Source: DASCNA01 sp036011305
GTDB lineage: Bacteria; Verrucomicrobiota; Lentisphaeria; Victivallales; GWF2-38-69
NCBI GenBank assembly: GCA_036011305.1
Contig: DASCNA010000005.1
Location: 1-18,281 of the forward strand
Length of the DNA: 18,281 nt
Reading direction: 5' to 3'
The notes beneath the pieces are model-generated. The model did not search any database, was not told the DNA's origin, and saw only the letters and a program-made list of their open reading frames with translations. The translations under genes and the position numbers were made by a program. Position 1 is the first letter of the stretch. Each line of letters begins with the position of its first letter. Positions 6,573 to 15,434 of the stretch are shown here, one piece after another.

Positions 6573-7808
6573 ATATAGGTAGAATGAAGCTGACTGTTCT
6601 TTAAACTTGGCCGATTCTGCATCCCATATTTTGTTCATTTTTGAATAAGGATAATTACTTCTCCGTAAAAGAGAGCTTCCTGTTAAAAGGTCTATCCACC
6701 ATTTTCCTTTAGATGGTGCTTTGAACTCAAATTTGTCAGGATAAATCCTCTGCATAACTTTTATCATTGCAACAGCAGTCTCAACAGAATTATAAACAGC
6801 TTTATTTGTGATATGAATATTTACTCCTCCGCAATTTTCTCCTTCAAACTTACTGAAAGTTGGAGTGAAATATATAGGACTGAATATTACACCGGGCAGA
6901 TTGAGCATATTAAGAGTATCAGTCAGTTCCTGGGGATTAATCCATGATGCTCCAATTATTTCAAAGGGCTGAGTAGTTCCACGGCCTTCTGAAACATTTG
7001 TCCCTTCAAAAAAGCATGTACCTGAATATGCTAAAGCTGCATCAGGTGTAGGTACATTAGGTGATGGCATTATCCATTGTAATCCTGTGTCATTCCAAAA
7101 CATAGAGCGTTTCCAGCCAGACATAGGAATAATATAGAGATTACAGTTAATATTTAATTTATGATTTATGTATCGGGCTAATTCACCGCATGTCAGACCA
7201 TATCTGACAGGAACTGGAAGCATTCCTACAAAAGACTGATAACCTGATTTTAGCATGCCGCCTTCAACTATATCACCTGATATTGGGTTAGGTCGATCAA
7301 ATACTACAAATGTCTTATTATATTTTCTGCACGCTTTCATTGCATAAGCCATAGTTGAGATATAGGTATAAAATCTTGCTCCTACATCCTGGATATCATA
7401 AGCTAAAATATCAATCCCGCTCATCATCTGCGTCGTGGGCTCAAATCCTCCTGAAGGTCCATATAAGCTGTAAACTTTGAGTCCGGTTTTTTTATCCAGG
7501 TTGCTTTTTACATCTTTTCCTGCCTGTGCATCTCCTCTAATACCATGTTCTGGGCCAAATAGAAGTACAAGATTGATTTTTTCTTTCAATATATCTGCAC
7601 TGCTTTGTAATTGGCTGTTAACACCGGTTGGATTGGTGATTAAACCAACCCTTTTATTATCGAAAACAGACATATAATCATTGATATTATCTATTCCTAA
7701 ATTTACCTTAGCCGAATTTTGCTTTTCTTTTATCATACTTGTATTTTGACAGGATGTTACTGTTATTAATGATATAGATACAACACATAAAACTAGAGCT
7801 CTGAACAT
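6567..7808 (-). CDS. namZ: NamZ-family exo-beta-N-acetylmuramidase lipoprotein (DUF1343)
   Basis: Characterised NamZ (B. subtilis YbbC) removes single MurNAc residues from the non-reducing end of peptidoglycan chains. The first 20 residues are a lipoprotein signal with a lipobox VTSC (Cys20), so the enzyme is probably anchored in the cell envelope. DUF1343 signatures are present: GLITNPTG (55-62), FGPEHGIRGD (84-93), YDIQDVGAR (137-145), DRPNP (171-175), PSPNVPT (248-254) and EGTNVSEGRG (268-277). The length is 413 residues. The gene diverges from the epimerase gene and converges on nudC. Its product MurNAc would be the likely substrate of neighbouring recycling enzymes. Confidence 0.92.
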   Translation of the reverse strand: MFRALVLCVVSISLITVTSCQNTSMIKEKQNSAKVNLGIDNINDYMSVFDNKRVGLITNPTGVNSQLQSSADILKEKINLVLLFGPEHGIRGDAQAGKDVKSNLDKKTGLKVYSLYGPSGGFEPTTQMMSGIDILAYDIQDVGARFYTYISTMAYAMKACRKYNKTFVVFDRPNPISGDIVEGGMLKSGYQSFVGMLPVPVRYGLTCGELARYINHKLNINCNLYIIPMSGWKRSMFWNDTGLQWIMPSPNVPTPDAALAYSGTCFFEGTNVSEGRGTTQPFEIIGASWINPQELTDTLNMLNLPGVIFSPIYFTPTFSKFEGENCGGVNIHITNKAVYNSVETAVAMIKVMQRIYPDKFEFKAPSKGKWWIDLLTGSSLLRRSNYPYSKMNKIWDAESAKFKEQSASFYLYN

Positions 7809-7952
7809 ATTATTTCTTCTTAATTTTAATGATTGATTATTATATAAATAGAGTTAAGCTATATTTTTTTATATATAAAGAGCTGAAATTACTAAATTTT
7901 TAATTTTTTTATCAAATAATTAATATTTACCTGAAACAGGAAGGTGTGAGTA

Positions 7953-8969
7953 ATGAAATTAACAAGTGAAATAAAAACACTTAAACTGAAATATCCATTT
8001 AAAACAGCCCGTAGCGATGATAGGTCAGAATCAGATTCTCTTATTGTGAAATTAGAGAAGGACGGATTTATAGGATATGGTGAAATTAGGCCTTCTGAAT
8101 ATTATTTTGGTGAAAACTTTGAAGTTTCCAGTAAAGTTTTAAATTCTGCTGCAGATATTATTGATGATAATCCTTTTTTATTAGAGGATATATTAGAGGA
8201 CTTGAAAATAAAATTTCCATACGCTCCTTCGACCCTTGCAGGAATTGACATAGCACTGCATGATTTAGTTGGAAAACTTCTTAATATTCCTCTTTATCAA
8301 TACTTCGGCCTTAATAAAGAAAAAACTCCGGTTACCAGTTTTACGATAGGCCTTGATAATATACCGATGATGGTAAAAAAAATAAAAGAAGCTAAAGATT
8401 ATCCTATCATAAAAGTAAAAGTAGGTACTCCAAATGATATTGAAATAATGAAAGCTATTAGAGAGCATACAGATGCTATTATCAGAGTTGATGCTAATAC
8501 TGGGTGGGGTGTGGATGAAGCAATTGAAAACATAAACAGACTTGAAGAGTTTAATATAGAATTTATTGAGCAGCCGATAGAACCCGGGAATTTTGAAGGT
8601 CTAAGAAAAATCAAAGAAAATGTGAATATTCCTATAATGGCAGATGAAGACGTAGTTAATTCTAATAATATTCCTAATTTGATTGGATGTGTTGATGCTA
8701 TAAATATCAAGCTTATGAAATGCGGAGGAATAAGAGAAGCTTTGAGGATGATTAATATAGCAAAGGCTCACGGGATGAAAATTATGCTTGGATGTATGCT
8801 TGAAAGTTCTATTGGAAATGCAGCAGCTGCACAGATATCGCCTTTAGTTGATTATGCTGATTTAGATACATTTTTACTTATTACAAATGATCCGTACACA
8901 GGTCTAGGAGATAATTGCGGGAAACTGTTTTTATCTGATAAACCAGGGTTGGGGATAATAGAAGTTTAG
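7953..8969 (+). CDS. L-Ala-D/L-Glu epimerase (enolase superfamily)
   Basis: This is a dipeptide epimerase of the muconate-lactonizing/YcjG-YkfB subgroup, which converts L-Ala-D-Glu from murein peptides to L-Ala-L-Glu. Catalytic and metal residues are in place: the KVKVG motif with Lys154 and Lys156, RVDANTGW with Asp180, FIEQP with Glu206, MADED with Asp231, and NIKLMKCGG with Lys253. GCMLESSIG (280-288) fits the dipeptide epimerase group. The length of 338 residues is normal. AGGAAGGTG (7938-7946) precedes the ATG. It follows a 144-bp divergent spacer from namZ, so the two may share control. Another dipeptide specificity is possible, but the murein gene context supports L-Ala-Glu. Confidence 0.88.
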   Translation: MKLTSEIKTLKLKYPFKTARSDDRSESDSLIVKLEKDGFIGYGEIRPSEYYFGENFEVSSKVLNSAADIIDDNPFLLEDILEDLKIKFPYAPSTLAGIDIALHDLVGKLLNIPLYQYFGLNKEKTPVTSFTIGLDNIPMMVKKIKEAKDYPIIKVKVGTPNDIEIMKAIREHTDAIIRVDANTGWGVDEAIENINRLEEFNIEFIEQPIEPGNFEGLRKIKENVNIPIMADEDVVNSNNIPNLIGCVDAINIKLMKCGGIREALRMINIAKAHGMKIMLGCMLESSIGNAAAAQISPLVDYADLDTFLLITNDPYTGLGDNCGKLFLSDKPGLGIIEV

Positions 8970-8981
8970 CAAAAAATAAAG

Positions 8982-9488
8982 TTATTGTTTACCTGCTTCT
9001 GCTTTTAAAAAATCAATTAAGTTTTTAACTGACATTAAACCTATATCATCAATATTTATTTCTTTAATAGAGACGAATTTAAAGTCAAATACATCGTCAG
9101 AAGGGATGATTTTGTTAGTAGTCTGCACCTCGCAATTATAGATTAAGTCAAGTGTGTTGTATGTTACTTCAGCATATTCATATATATTAGGCAGTGTTTT
9201 GAGATATGTGATTTTAGTAAGATCTAAATTCAGTTCTTCTTTTACCTCTCTTGTAATGGCTTCTTCGCCGGTTTCTCCGTATTCAGTGAACCCCCCCGGC
9301 AGATCAAGTGTACCTTTAACAGGATCATGTTTTCTAATAGTAAAAAGTATTTCGTTTTTACTGTTTCTAATGATTGCTGTAACAGCAGATGCGACGTTAA
9401 CAAAGAATTGGAAATTACATCTGCTGCATTTATATGATTTTTCTTCATCAGATTCGAATGTTTTATAACCGCATTTAGGACAATACAT
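8982..9488 (-). CDS. Zinc-ribbon Nudix hydrolase
   Basis: A 168-residue protein with an N-terminal zinc ribbon (Cys3, Cys6, Cys21, Cys24) and a Nudix domain. The Nudix box runs from Gly66 to Leu88, with Glu72, Arg80-Glu81 and Glu84-Glu85 present; the usual Gly near its end is Asn87. It lacks the SQPWPFP signature of NudC, so the substrate is unknown; a nucleoside diphosphate derivative is likely. The ATG at 9488 is followed by MYCPKCG, which supports this start. Its upstream region is a heptamer tandem repeat with no visible ribosome-binding site. It converges on the epimerase gene. Confidence 0.85.
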   Translation of the reverse strand: MYCPKCGYKTFESDEEKSYKCSRCNFQFFVNVASAVTAIIRNSKNEILFTIRKHDPVKGTLDLPGGFTEYGETGEEAITREVKEELNLDLTKITYLKTLPNIYEYAEVTYNTLDLIYNCEVQTTNKIIPSDDVFDFKFVSIKEINIDDIGLMSVKNLIDFLKAEAGKQ

Positions 9489-9491
9489 GAT

Positions 9492-9559
9492 AATTGTTAA
9501 TTGTTAATGGTTAATGGTTAATGGTTAATGGTTAATGGTTAATGGTTAATGGTTAATGG
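9492..9559. repeat. Heptamer tandem repeat (AATTGTT/AATGGTT)
   Basis: Two copies of AATTGTT (9492-9505) are followed by seven copies of AATGGTT (9506-9554) and a partial copy. The array fills the whole space between the Nudix start codon at 9488 and the stop codon at 9553-9555 of the upstream membrane protein gene, whose stop lies within the array. Copy number can change by replication slippage. Confidence 0.95.
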
Positions 9560-9975
9560 AAAATTTTATAATGAGAAAAAAATATAAACATTACCATTAG
9601 AAGTATTCCCAGTCCGAAGAGTCTGATAAATCTTGATAATGAGTAATGCAAAATTAGGTTTGCTTTTAGATTTAATTTATATATTTCTTTATAAACAATG
9701 TAAGTAAAAATTCCAGAATAAAAAAACAGGATAATCAGATAAATAAATATCATTCGCTCATATGAAAATTTAAAATGTTTCATACAGAGAAAATATATAA
9801 TTGACGTAACAATAAGCAGCGATATAGAGTATTTATTTAGATCTCCGGTAGTGCTAATCAGAAGGAATTTATTTTTTATGTCCAGTTTTTTATAAACAGT
9901 TTTAGTAATTAAACTGCCTAAAATAAACAAAACAGCTACGGTTGAAACACCTGCAATAAAATAATTTTGAGACAT
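9553..9975 (-). CDS. Small hypothetical membrane protein (140 residues)
   Basis: I do not recognise a family. Four hydrophobic segments are visible at about residues 6-24, 48-65, 74-95 and 115-134, joined by short basic loops such as KTVYKKLDIKNK, so it is an inner-membrane protein. AAAGG lies just before the ATG at 9975. The stop codon falls inside the heptamer repeat, so the last codons (KIFH) may be sensitive to changes there. It lies upstream of the Nudix gene on the same strand, and the two may be cotranscribed. Confidence 0.7.
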   Translation of the reverse strand: MSQNYFIAGVSTVAVLFILGSLITKTVYKKLDIKNKFLLISTTGDLNKYSISLLIVTSIIYFLCMKHFKFSYERMIFIYLIILFFYSGIFTYIVYKEIYKLNLKANLILHYSLSRFIRLFGLGILLMVMFIFFSHYKIFH

Positions 9976-10099
9976 GACCTTTTTGTGACCGATTATAAAT
10001 TAAATATGTTAAAAAGAGTTCGAAAAAAGTAATACTTTAAATATTATTATATAATAACTTTGAGTATATCAATAATAAAATTCCTTTTAAGGTTAAAAA

Positions 10100-10957
10100 A
10101 TGAATAATACAGGAAAAGGTGTCTGCTTTGCTTTATTGTCCGGATTGTCAATAGCGGTAATGGGTGTATTCGTAAAACTGACTGATGGGCAGTTAAGTAA
10201 TTTTACCCTTCTTTTTTTCAGGTTTCTTATCAGTTTATTAATTTTATTACCTTTAGTTAAGAAGGAAGCAAATTTTTCATTTAAAATAAAATTTCCTGTT
10301 ATTCTGTCAGTCAGATGTGTTTTCGGTTTTATTGCACTTGCCTGTTATTTTATTGCCATTCAGTATATTCCATTGGCTAATGCGGTTCTGCTTGAAAATA
10401 CGTTTCCTGTATTTGTGCCAATTATTCTATTCATTGCTACTGGCATGAAGACAGATAAAAAAGTTTTAGGAGGTATATTCCTAAGTTTTATTGGAATTAT
10501 TATTATTCTTAATCCGGGTAGAAACATTTTACAGTCAGCTTCATTTATCGGACTTATTGGCGGCATATGCGCAGCTGTTTCTTTTGTCTGCTTAAGATTG
10601 ATGCTGGCAAAAGACAGCTCTCAGTTTAGTAATATTCTGTTATGGTTTTTCTTTTTCTGCACAATTTTATCAGGAATACTTATGATATTTGATTTTTCTA
10701 TGCCGGATTTAATCCAGTTTTTATTCTTGATCTTAATTGGGGTATTCGGCTATTTTTTTCAGTTTTTAATGACAAAAGCCTTACAGTACGCCTGCGTGAG
10801 AATTGTTTCGCCAATGATGTATTTTTCTGTTCTTTTTGCTGGTTGTTTTGATTTCGTAATCTGGGGTATAACACCCCATATGTATACGCTGATTGGTGTT
10901 GTGATAACCGTATTGGGAGCAATATATGTTATATTGCATAGAAAAACATTGGACTAA
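10100..10957 (+). CDS. EamA/DMT-family transporter
   Basis: A 285-residue integral membrane protein with ten predicted helices in two EamA repeats, about residues 6-136 and 148-281. Family-typical stretches are FRFLISLLILLP in helix 2, the AIQYIPLANAVLLENTFPVF segment of helices 3-4, and GIIIILNPG at the end of repeat 1. Members export amino acids, nucleotides or other small metabolites, and the substrate cannot be read from sequence. AAGG precedes the ATG. It stands alone on the plus strand between an unrelated minus-strand gene and a long gap. Confidence 0.85.
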   Translation: MNNTGKGVCFALLSGLSIAVMGVFVKLTDGQLSNFTLLFFRFLISLLILLPLVKKEANFSFKIKFPVILSVRCVFGFIALACYFIAIQYIPLANAVLLENTFPVFVPIILFIATGMKTDKKVLGGIFLSFIGIIIILNPGRNILQSASFIGLIGGICAAVSFVCLRLMLAKDSSQFSNILLWFFFFCTILSGILMIFDFSMPDLIQFLFLILIGVFGYFFQFLMTKALQYACVRIVSPMMYFSVLFAGCFDFVIWGITPHMYTLIGVVITVLGAIYVILHRKTLD

Positions 10958-11115
10958 GGTAATTAATACTGGTTCAGTATTGCACAACACCTGCAGTATA
11001 TCAGATGAAAGATAAACAGATAATAATGTCTTTTATAAGTTTCCTATATTTAATGGACACTGAGCAAGTCATAACAATATAATAGTTAAATGTTTATCTA
11101 TAAAAACACTAGAAC

Positions 11116-11166
11116 AAGTGCAAGGTTTTAAGCAGTGTAACTCAGTTTTCCTTGCACTTTATTTTT
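11116..11166 (+). terminator. Terminator-like hairpin
   Basis: AAGTGCAAGG (11116-11125) and CCTTGCACTT (11150-11159) are perfect complements with a 24-nt loop, followed by TATTTTT. It is about 160 nt after the DMT transporter stop. The long loop is unusual for an intrinsic terminator, so it could also end a small RNA. Confidence 0.5.
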
Positions 11167-11231
11167 ACTAAACAGTTATTATTATGATTTTATAATCCAA
11201 TTTTTAACATTCTCATCGTTAATTTCACCTT

Positions 11232-11248
11232 GCAGTGGTTACCACTGC
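11232..11248. repeat. GC-richer 8-bp palindrome
   Basis: GCAGTGGT and ACCACTGC flank a single T. The site stands out from the AT-rich background and could be an operator, a hairpin or a remnant of a mobile element end. No gene nearby explains it. Confidence 0.5.
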
Positions 11249-11923
11249 TACGGCTTATTGTCTCGATAATGACTAAAATTTAATTATTCAGTGACCATTA
11301 TTTAACTTATATTATTGAATCTTATTTGAAATTTGAATATTGCTATTTGGTATTTAACCATATGGTTGCATGTTTTGCCACTTCTTTATTGTCTATGAAA
11401 TTAACTGCTTTTAGATTTAAAAACATTGTTATTTTATAAAAAGAAATAATTGTACATCAGCGTCAAATATTTTAATAAAAGTTACATAATAAATTATTAA
11501 TCCGTATATAAAATAGATTTTTATTAAATTTATTTGCTATAAAATTTGACATATATTGTTTAAATAATATATTCATTTCTGCTCGAATTATAATATTCCA
11601 GCCGTCGGGACACCTGTATCATTTTATGCTCGTCAGAGCATGTCATGGTAAACTCTTTAACGCAATATTTTTATGTTTGAATTTATTTTCTATTTATTCA
11701 ATAATATTAATAATAACGAAAATATAAAAACATGGATACTGAATAGAATTTTATATAAAAAAATAAAAAAAACATCCATTAAAATATTTAATTAATGCCA
11801 AATTTAATGTCTGCCCGGCATATTCTATTGACCTTAATTGGATTTATTATGATTGAAAAGATGCTCGTATAAAATAGAAAGTCCAATTTTAGATGGAAAT
11901 TTGAATGCATCAGTTTGTAGTTT

Positions 11924-14215
11924 ATGCTTAAAAATATTTTCTTTATTCTCTTATTATATTTTTCATTTTTCATTTTAAATGCTTTAGAGGTAAATAAAAT
12001 ATATTTTGATCAGACAGGCGCTTTAAAGGTGCCGGTTGAACTTCTAAAATATAATATTCAGTTAAAATCAGGTAGAACCTTTTCACAGGAAAGGCTTAAC
12101 AGGGACATAAAACAACTTTATGATACAGGTTATTTTTCTGATATCGAAGCAAAAATCACAACTTCAAAGAATAAAATAAATATTTCATTTGTACTGAAAA
12201 ATACTCAGAGAATTGAACAGATTTTAATAAGGGGCAATAAAAAGTTTACTACCCAGAAAATAATGGAGCATATCAGATTAAGTGAATCTGATCCTCTAAG
12301 TGCCAAATTATTACAGGAAAGTATCGAAAGTATTAGAAAGCTTTATAAAGATGACGGTTATTATAATGTAAATGTTTATTCTTCTACAGAAAAAGGTAAA
12401 GACGGAGATTTAATTTTAACATTTCACATTCAGGAAAACCTCAGATTGAAAGTTAATCGGGTAATATTTGAAGGCAATACGGTTTTTTCAGACTGGACAT
12501 TAAAAGAAACAGTACAAACTTCCCACTCTTATCTAAACTGGGTATTTAACTGGGGGCTTTATGATAAAACTGTTGCAAAACAGGATGAACTCAGATTAAG
12601 AAACCTGTACTGGACGAAAGGCTATCTTGATTTTTCAGTAAAATTATTTACCCAACCTGTAAAAGATGACAGTAATTATATAAATGTAATTTTTAAAATT
12701 TATCAAGGCAAACCGTATAAAATAGGAAAGGTTACTGTATCAGGCAATCATGTTTTTAAAGATGAGAAAATAGGTAAATTAATTACTTTGAAAGAAGGTG
12801 AATATTATGATTATAAAAAAGAAGAAAATATAATTAAATCAATTACTGAAATATTTGATAATCTGGGGTATACAAACTTCAAATGTAAAAGCGACTTAAA
12901 ACCTGATTTCAAAACACATATTGTTGATATTGTTATTAATATTAAGGAAGGACGGGCTTACAATATACGAAATGTAAATATTTCAGGAAATAAAATAACA
13001 AAAGATTATGTTATTAGAAGAGAGCTTCCAAAACAGATTCAGCCAGGAGAACCTGTAAATAACAGTGCAATGAAGGCAGGTAAATCTCGGTTGATGGCAA
13101 TGAACTACTTCAAAAAAGTAGATGCTTATACTACGTCCTCTCCAATACCCGGAGAAAAAGATATAAATTATGAGGTTCAGGAAAAGGGAACAGGGCATGC
13201 TTCAATTGGAGCAGGATACTCTCAGTATAACGGTCTCACAGGACGCCTATCTTTATCAGAATCCAATTTTGATATAACAGATCCCGCTAATTTTTTTAGA
13301 GGGGGAGGACAGAGAGTAAATTTATTCCTGCAATACGGTACAGAGAGACAGGATGCTTCTCTTAATTTTGTAGAGCCATGGCTGTTTGGAATACCATTGA
13401 GGCTCGATGTTAACGGTTTCTTTCATGATCGTACTTATGAGTACTGGAATGAACGGCATATTGGATTCCAATTTGGAGTAGCCAAACCATTTAGTGAGTT
13501 TAACAGCTGGAACCTCGGTTATATACTGGACTTTGTTAATGTATCAGATATGAGCGATAATTATTCACAAAGTTTCAGAGATAGGGAAGAGACCGGAAGC
13601 CGAAGAGGCGCCCTGTTATTCGGTCTGCAGAGAGATACTCGCGACAGTTTAGTATCACCTACTTCAGGTTATCTGTTATCTTTTAATTCAGAGCTTGCTA
13701 CTGAGCTCTTAGCGTCAAGTTCCAACTATTATAGATTAGATGGTAAAGCAAGTGGTTATTGGAATTTCTTCGATAAGTTTCTAGTTCTGCATTTAGGATT
13801 CGATATTGGTACAGTTCAGGGGATAGGTGATCCTGGTGCTGTGCCGATATATCAAAGATATTTTCTTGGAGGTCAGCCGTCTATTAGAGGTTTTCAGTTT
13901 AGAAGAGTATCGCCTCTAAATTCAAACGGTATGCCTACAGGAGGTCAATCTATGATGAATATTACAGCAGAAGTTTTGCATCCTATATATAAATGGATAA
14001 AGGGAGCTCCGTTTGTGGATGTCGGTAATGCATGGGAAGATCCCTGGCACTGGAGTCCTAATGTCAATGTAGGGGTCGGTTATTCCCTGCAAATTACAAT
14101 ACCTCAGATAAGCTCTATACCTTTCAAGTTATCCCTAGGTGTTCCTGTGTATAGAACAAATAGTGATTATTCTTCTGCTCCGCAGTTCTATATTGATGTT
14201 GGCGGTGATTGGTAA
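11924..14215 (+). CDS. bamA: Outer membrane assembly factor BamA
   Basis: BamA folds beta-barrel proteins into the outer membrane. The 763-residue protein has a signal peptide (about residues 1-20, cut before LEV) and five POTRA repeats at about 21-91, 92-172, 173-257, 258-337 and 338-412. Each has the ...V...GN or similar strand, for example IRGNKKFT and VSGNHVF. A C-terminal barrel follows from about 413. The loop-6 motif is IRGF (654-657), matching the conserved VRGF. The last residues FYIDVGGDW end in an aromatic, as a beta-signal requires. No strong ribosome-binding site precedes the ATG. It stands alone, without skp or the lpx genes that often follow it in proteobacteria. BamA is favoured over TamA because of the five POTRAs and the barrel style. 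Confidence 0.93.
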   Translation: MLKNIFFILLLYFSFFILNALEVNKIYFDQTGALKVPVELLKYNIQLKSGRTFSQERLNRDIKQLYDTGYFSDIEAKITTSKNKINISFVLKNTQRIEQILIRGNKKFTTQKIMEHIRLSESDPLSAKLLQESIESIRKLYKDDGYYNVNVYSSTEKGKDGDLILTFHIQENLRLKVNRVIFEGNTVFSDWTLKETVQTSHSYLNWVFNWGLYDKTVAKQDELRLRNLYWTKGYLDFSVKLFTQPVKDDSNYINVIFKIYQGKPYKIGKVTVSGNHVFKDEKIGKLITLKEGEYYDYKKEENIIKSITEIFDNLGYTNFKCKSDLKPDFKTHIVDIVINIKEGRAYNIRNVNISGNKITKDYVIRRELPKQIQPGEPVNNSAMKAGKSRLMAMNYFKKVDAYTTSSPIPGEKDINYEVQEKGTGHASIGAGYSQYNGLTGRLSLSESNFDITDPANFFRGGGQRVNLFLQYGTERQDASLNFVEPWLFGIPLRLDVNGFFHDRTYEYWNERHIGFQFGVAKPFSEFNSWNLGYILDFVNVSDMSDNYSQSFRDREETGSRRGALLFGLQRDTRDSLVSPTSGYLLSFNSELATELLASSSNYYRLDGKASGYWNFFDKFLVLHLGFDIGTVQGIGDPGAVPIYQRYFLGGQPSIRGFQFRRVSPLNSNGMPTGGQSMMNITAEVLHPIYKWIKGAPFVDVGNAWEDPWHWSPNVNVGVGYSLQITIPQISSIPFKLSLGVPVYRTNSDYSSAPQFYIDVGGDW

Positions 14216-14420
14216 GGTGAAATTTATAAATTTCATATAGTTATTCATGTAGAAATATGCAATAACTTTTATTGATTTCAGGAAGGGAATTAATAATCTG
14301 ATATTACATGTAAATATAATTTTTTAAAAAGTAATATGGAATGCTATGATTTTGATATTTATAAGGATATTTGCTTTTTCGAGTCAAGTGCGGGGTTTAT
14401 TTGACGGTTATGTATCTATC

Positions 14421-14470
14421 AGCGGCAGTCAGCTGCATTATAAAATAGGCAGCTGACTGTTGCTTTATTG
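14421..14470. terminator. Strong hairpin between bamA and the SPFH gene
   Basis: CAGTCAGCTGC (14426-14436) and GCAGCTGACTG (14449-14459) are perfect 11-bp arms. Two G-U pairs and three further pairs extend the stem to 16 bp (14421-14464), with a 12-nt loop. TTTATT follows on the plus strand. The genes converge here, so it probably ends bamA transcripts and perhaps the opposite ones. The rest of 14216-14480 holds no gene. Confidence 0.75.
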
Positions 14471-14480
14471 AGTTAAATTA

Positions 14481-15422
14481 TTATTTTTTTGCCGTATCTG
14501 ATTCTGTATTTTTTACAACGGTTGTTACAGCTTTAACCATACCTGCGATATTTGCTAAATCAGTTGGTATAATCATTGAGTTATTTGTTTGAGCAAGGTT
14601 TCCGAATTGAGTAATATATTGTTCTGCTACTCTTAAGTTAAGGGCATTCATTCCGCCTTTTTCATTAATTGCCGATGCAACAGTTCTTATCCCAGTACCT
14701 GTAGCTTCTGCTATTTTTTTGATTTGAACTGCATTACCTTCAGCTATATTGATAGTTTTTGTCATTTCACCTTCGGAACGTGCTATTGCAGCCTGTTTTT
14801 CTCCTTCAGCTCTGTTAATAGCAGCAGCTCTCTGCCCTTCAGATTCAGCTATAATAGCTCTTTTTTCTCTGACAGCACGCATCTGTTTTTCCATTGCATC
14901 TTTGATGCTCTGAGGAGGAGTAATATTTTTAACCTCGTATCTGGCTACTTTTACGCCCCATGGATCTGAAGCTTTATCAACAGCATCTACAATGGTTCTG
15001 TTTATAACTTCTCTTTCTTCAAAAGTTTTATCCAGAGTGAGTTTTCCCATAACACTACGCATTGTTGTTTGTGCTAACTGTATTGAAGCGAAACCATAAT
15101 TACCTATACCATAAGAAGCTTTTGCCGGATCAAGAACCTGCATATAAAGTATTCCGTCAACTTCTACAGATATATTGTCCTGTGTAATACATGCCTGAGG
15201 AGGTACATCAACAGCCTGCTCTTTAAGTGTATGGATATATGCTATTCTATCAAGAAAAGGTATTAAAATATGTAAGCCTGCTTCAAGCGTATCTCTGTAT
15301 TTTCCTAAACGTTCGACAATATAGGCTTGTTTCTGAGGAACGATTTTTATACTTTTTATGATAATGATTAGTATAAAGATGATCACTACAATTAAAATAA
15401 TGGTCGCTGGTGAGATTGGCAT
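14481..15422 (-). CDS. SPFH/Band 7 (stomatin/QmcA-like) membrane protein
   Basis: A 313-residue prohibitin-homology protein. One N-terminal membrane helix (about residues 5-24) is followed by the SPFH domain, with VERLGKYRDTLEAGLH and FLDRI. Its end carries NRTIVDAVDKASDPWGVKV and RYEVKNITPP. A long Ala/Glu-rich coiled coil follows (about 185-240, with repeated AEG/SEG turns), then a tail. Such proteins form large oligomeric cages on membranes and are linked to FtsH protease control. The NfeD gene directly upstream (12 nt apart, same strand) is the standard partner. AAAGGAAAGG precedes the ATG. A HflC/HflK role is less likely because there is a single gene with an NfeD partner. Confidence 0.9.
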   Translation of the reverse strand: MPISPATIILIVVIIFILIIIIKSIKIVPQKQAYIVERLGKYRDTLEAGLHILIPFLDRIAYIHTLKEQAVDVPPQACITQDNISVEVDGILYMQVLDPAKASYGIGNYGFASIQLAQTTMRSVMGKLTLDKTFEEREVINRTIVDAVDKASDPWGVKVARYEVKNITPPQSIKDAMEKQMRAVREKRAIIAESEGQRAAAINRAEGEKQAAIARSEGEMTKTINIAEGNAVQIKKIAEATGTGIRTVASAINEKGGMNALNLRVAEQYITQFGNLAQTNNSMIIPTDLANIAGMVKAVTTVVKNTESDTAKK

Positions 15423-15434
15423 ATTACCTTTCCT

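Larger units (their letters stand above)
10958..11923. other. 966-bp gene-free gap with several palindromes
   Basis: No convincing coding sequence is present; the longest readable pieces are a few tens of codons and AT-rich. Visible structure: a 7-bp hairpin AATACTG/CAGTATT (10965-10981) just after the transporter stop, a terminator-like hairpin at 11116-11159, an 8-bp palindrome at 11232-11248, AACCATATGGTT at 11356-11367, and ATGCTC/GAGCAT at 11626-11641. Two patches (about 11225-11265 and 11600-11645) are clearly richer in G/C than their surroundings and may be remnants of lost genes or a structured RNA. Confidence 0.6.

Noticed and set aside
9492..9559. CRISPR array
   Set aside because: The units are 7 bp and directly adjacent with no spacers, and no cas genes are present. 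It is a simple tandem repeat.
10965..10981. Intrinsic terminator directly after the DMT transporter gene
   Set aside because: The 7-bp hairpin has no T-run after it and is A/T-rich in the stem, so it is noted only as part of the gap.
11343..11426. A 27-codon minus-strand ORF ending in NKEVAKHATIWLNTK
   Set aside because: It looks slightly protein-like but has no ribosome-binding site and no identifiable family. It is too short to support as a gene and at best a remnant.
14724..14969. Plus-strand ORF opposite the SPFH gene
   Set aside because: It lies wholly within a well-supported gene on the other strand, is Ser/Phe-rich as expected for an antisense shadow, and has no ribosome-binding site.
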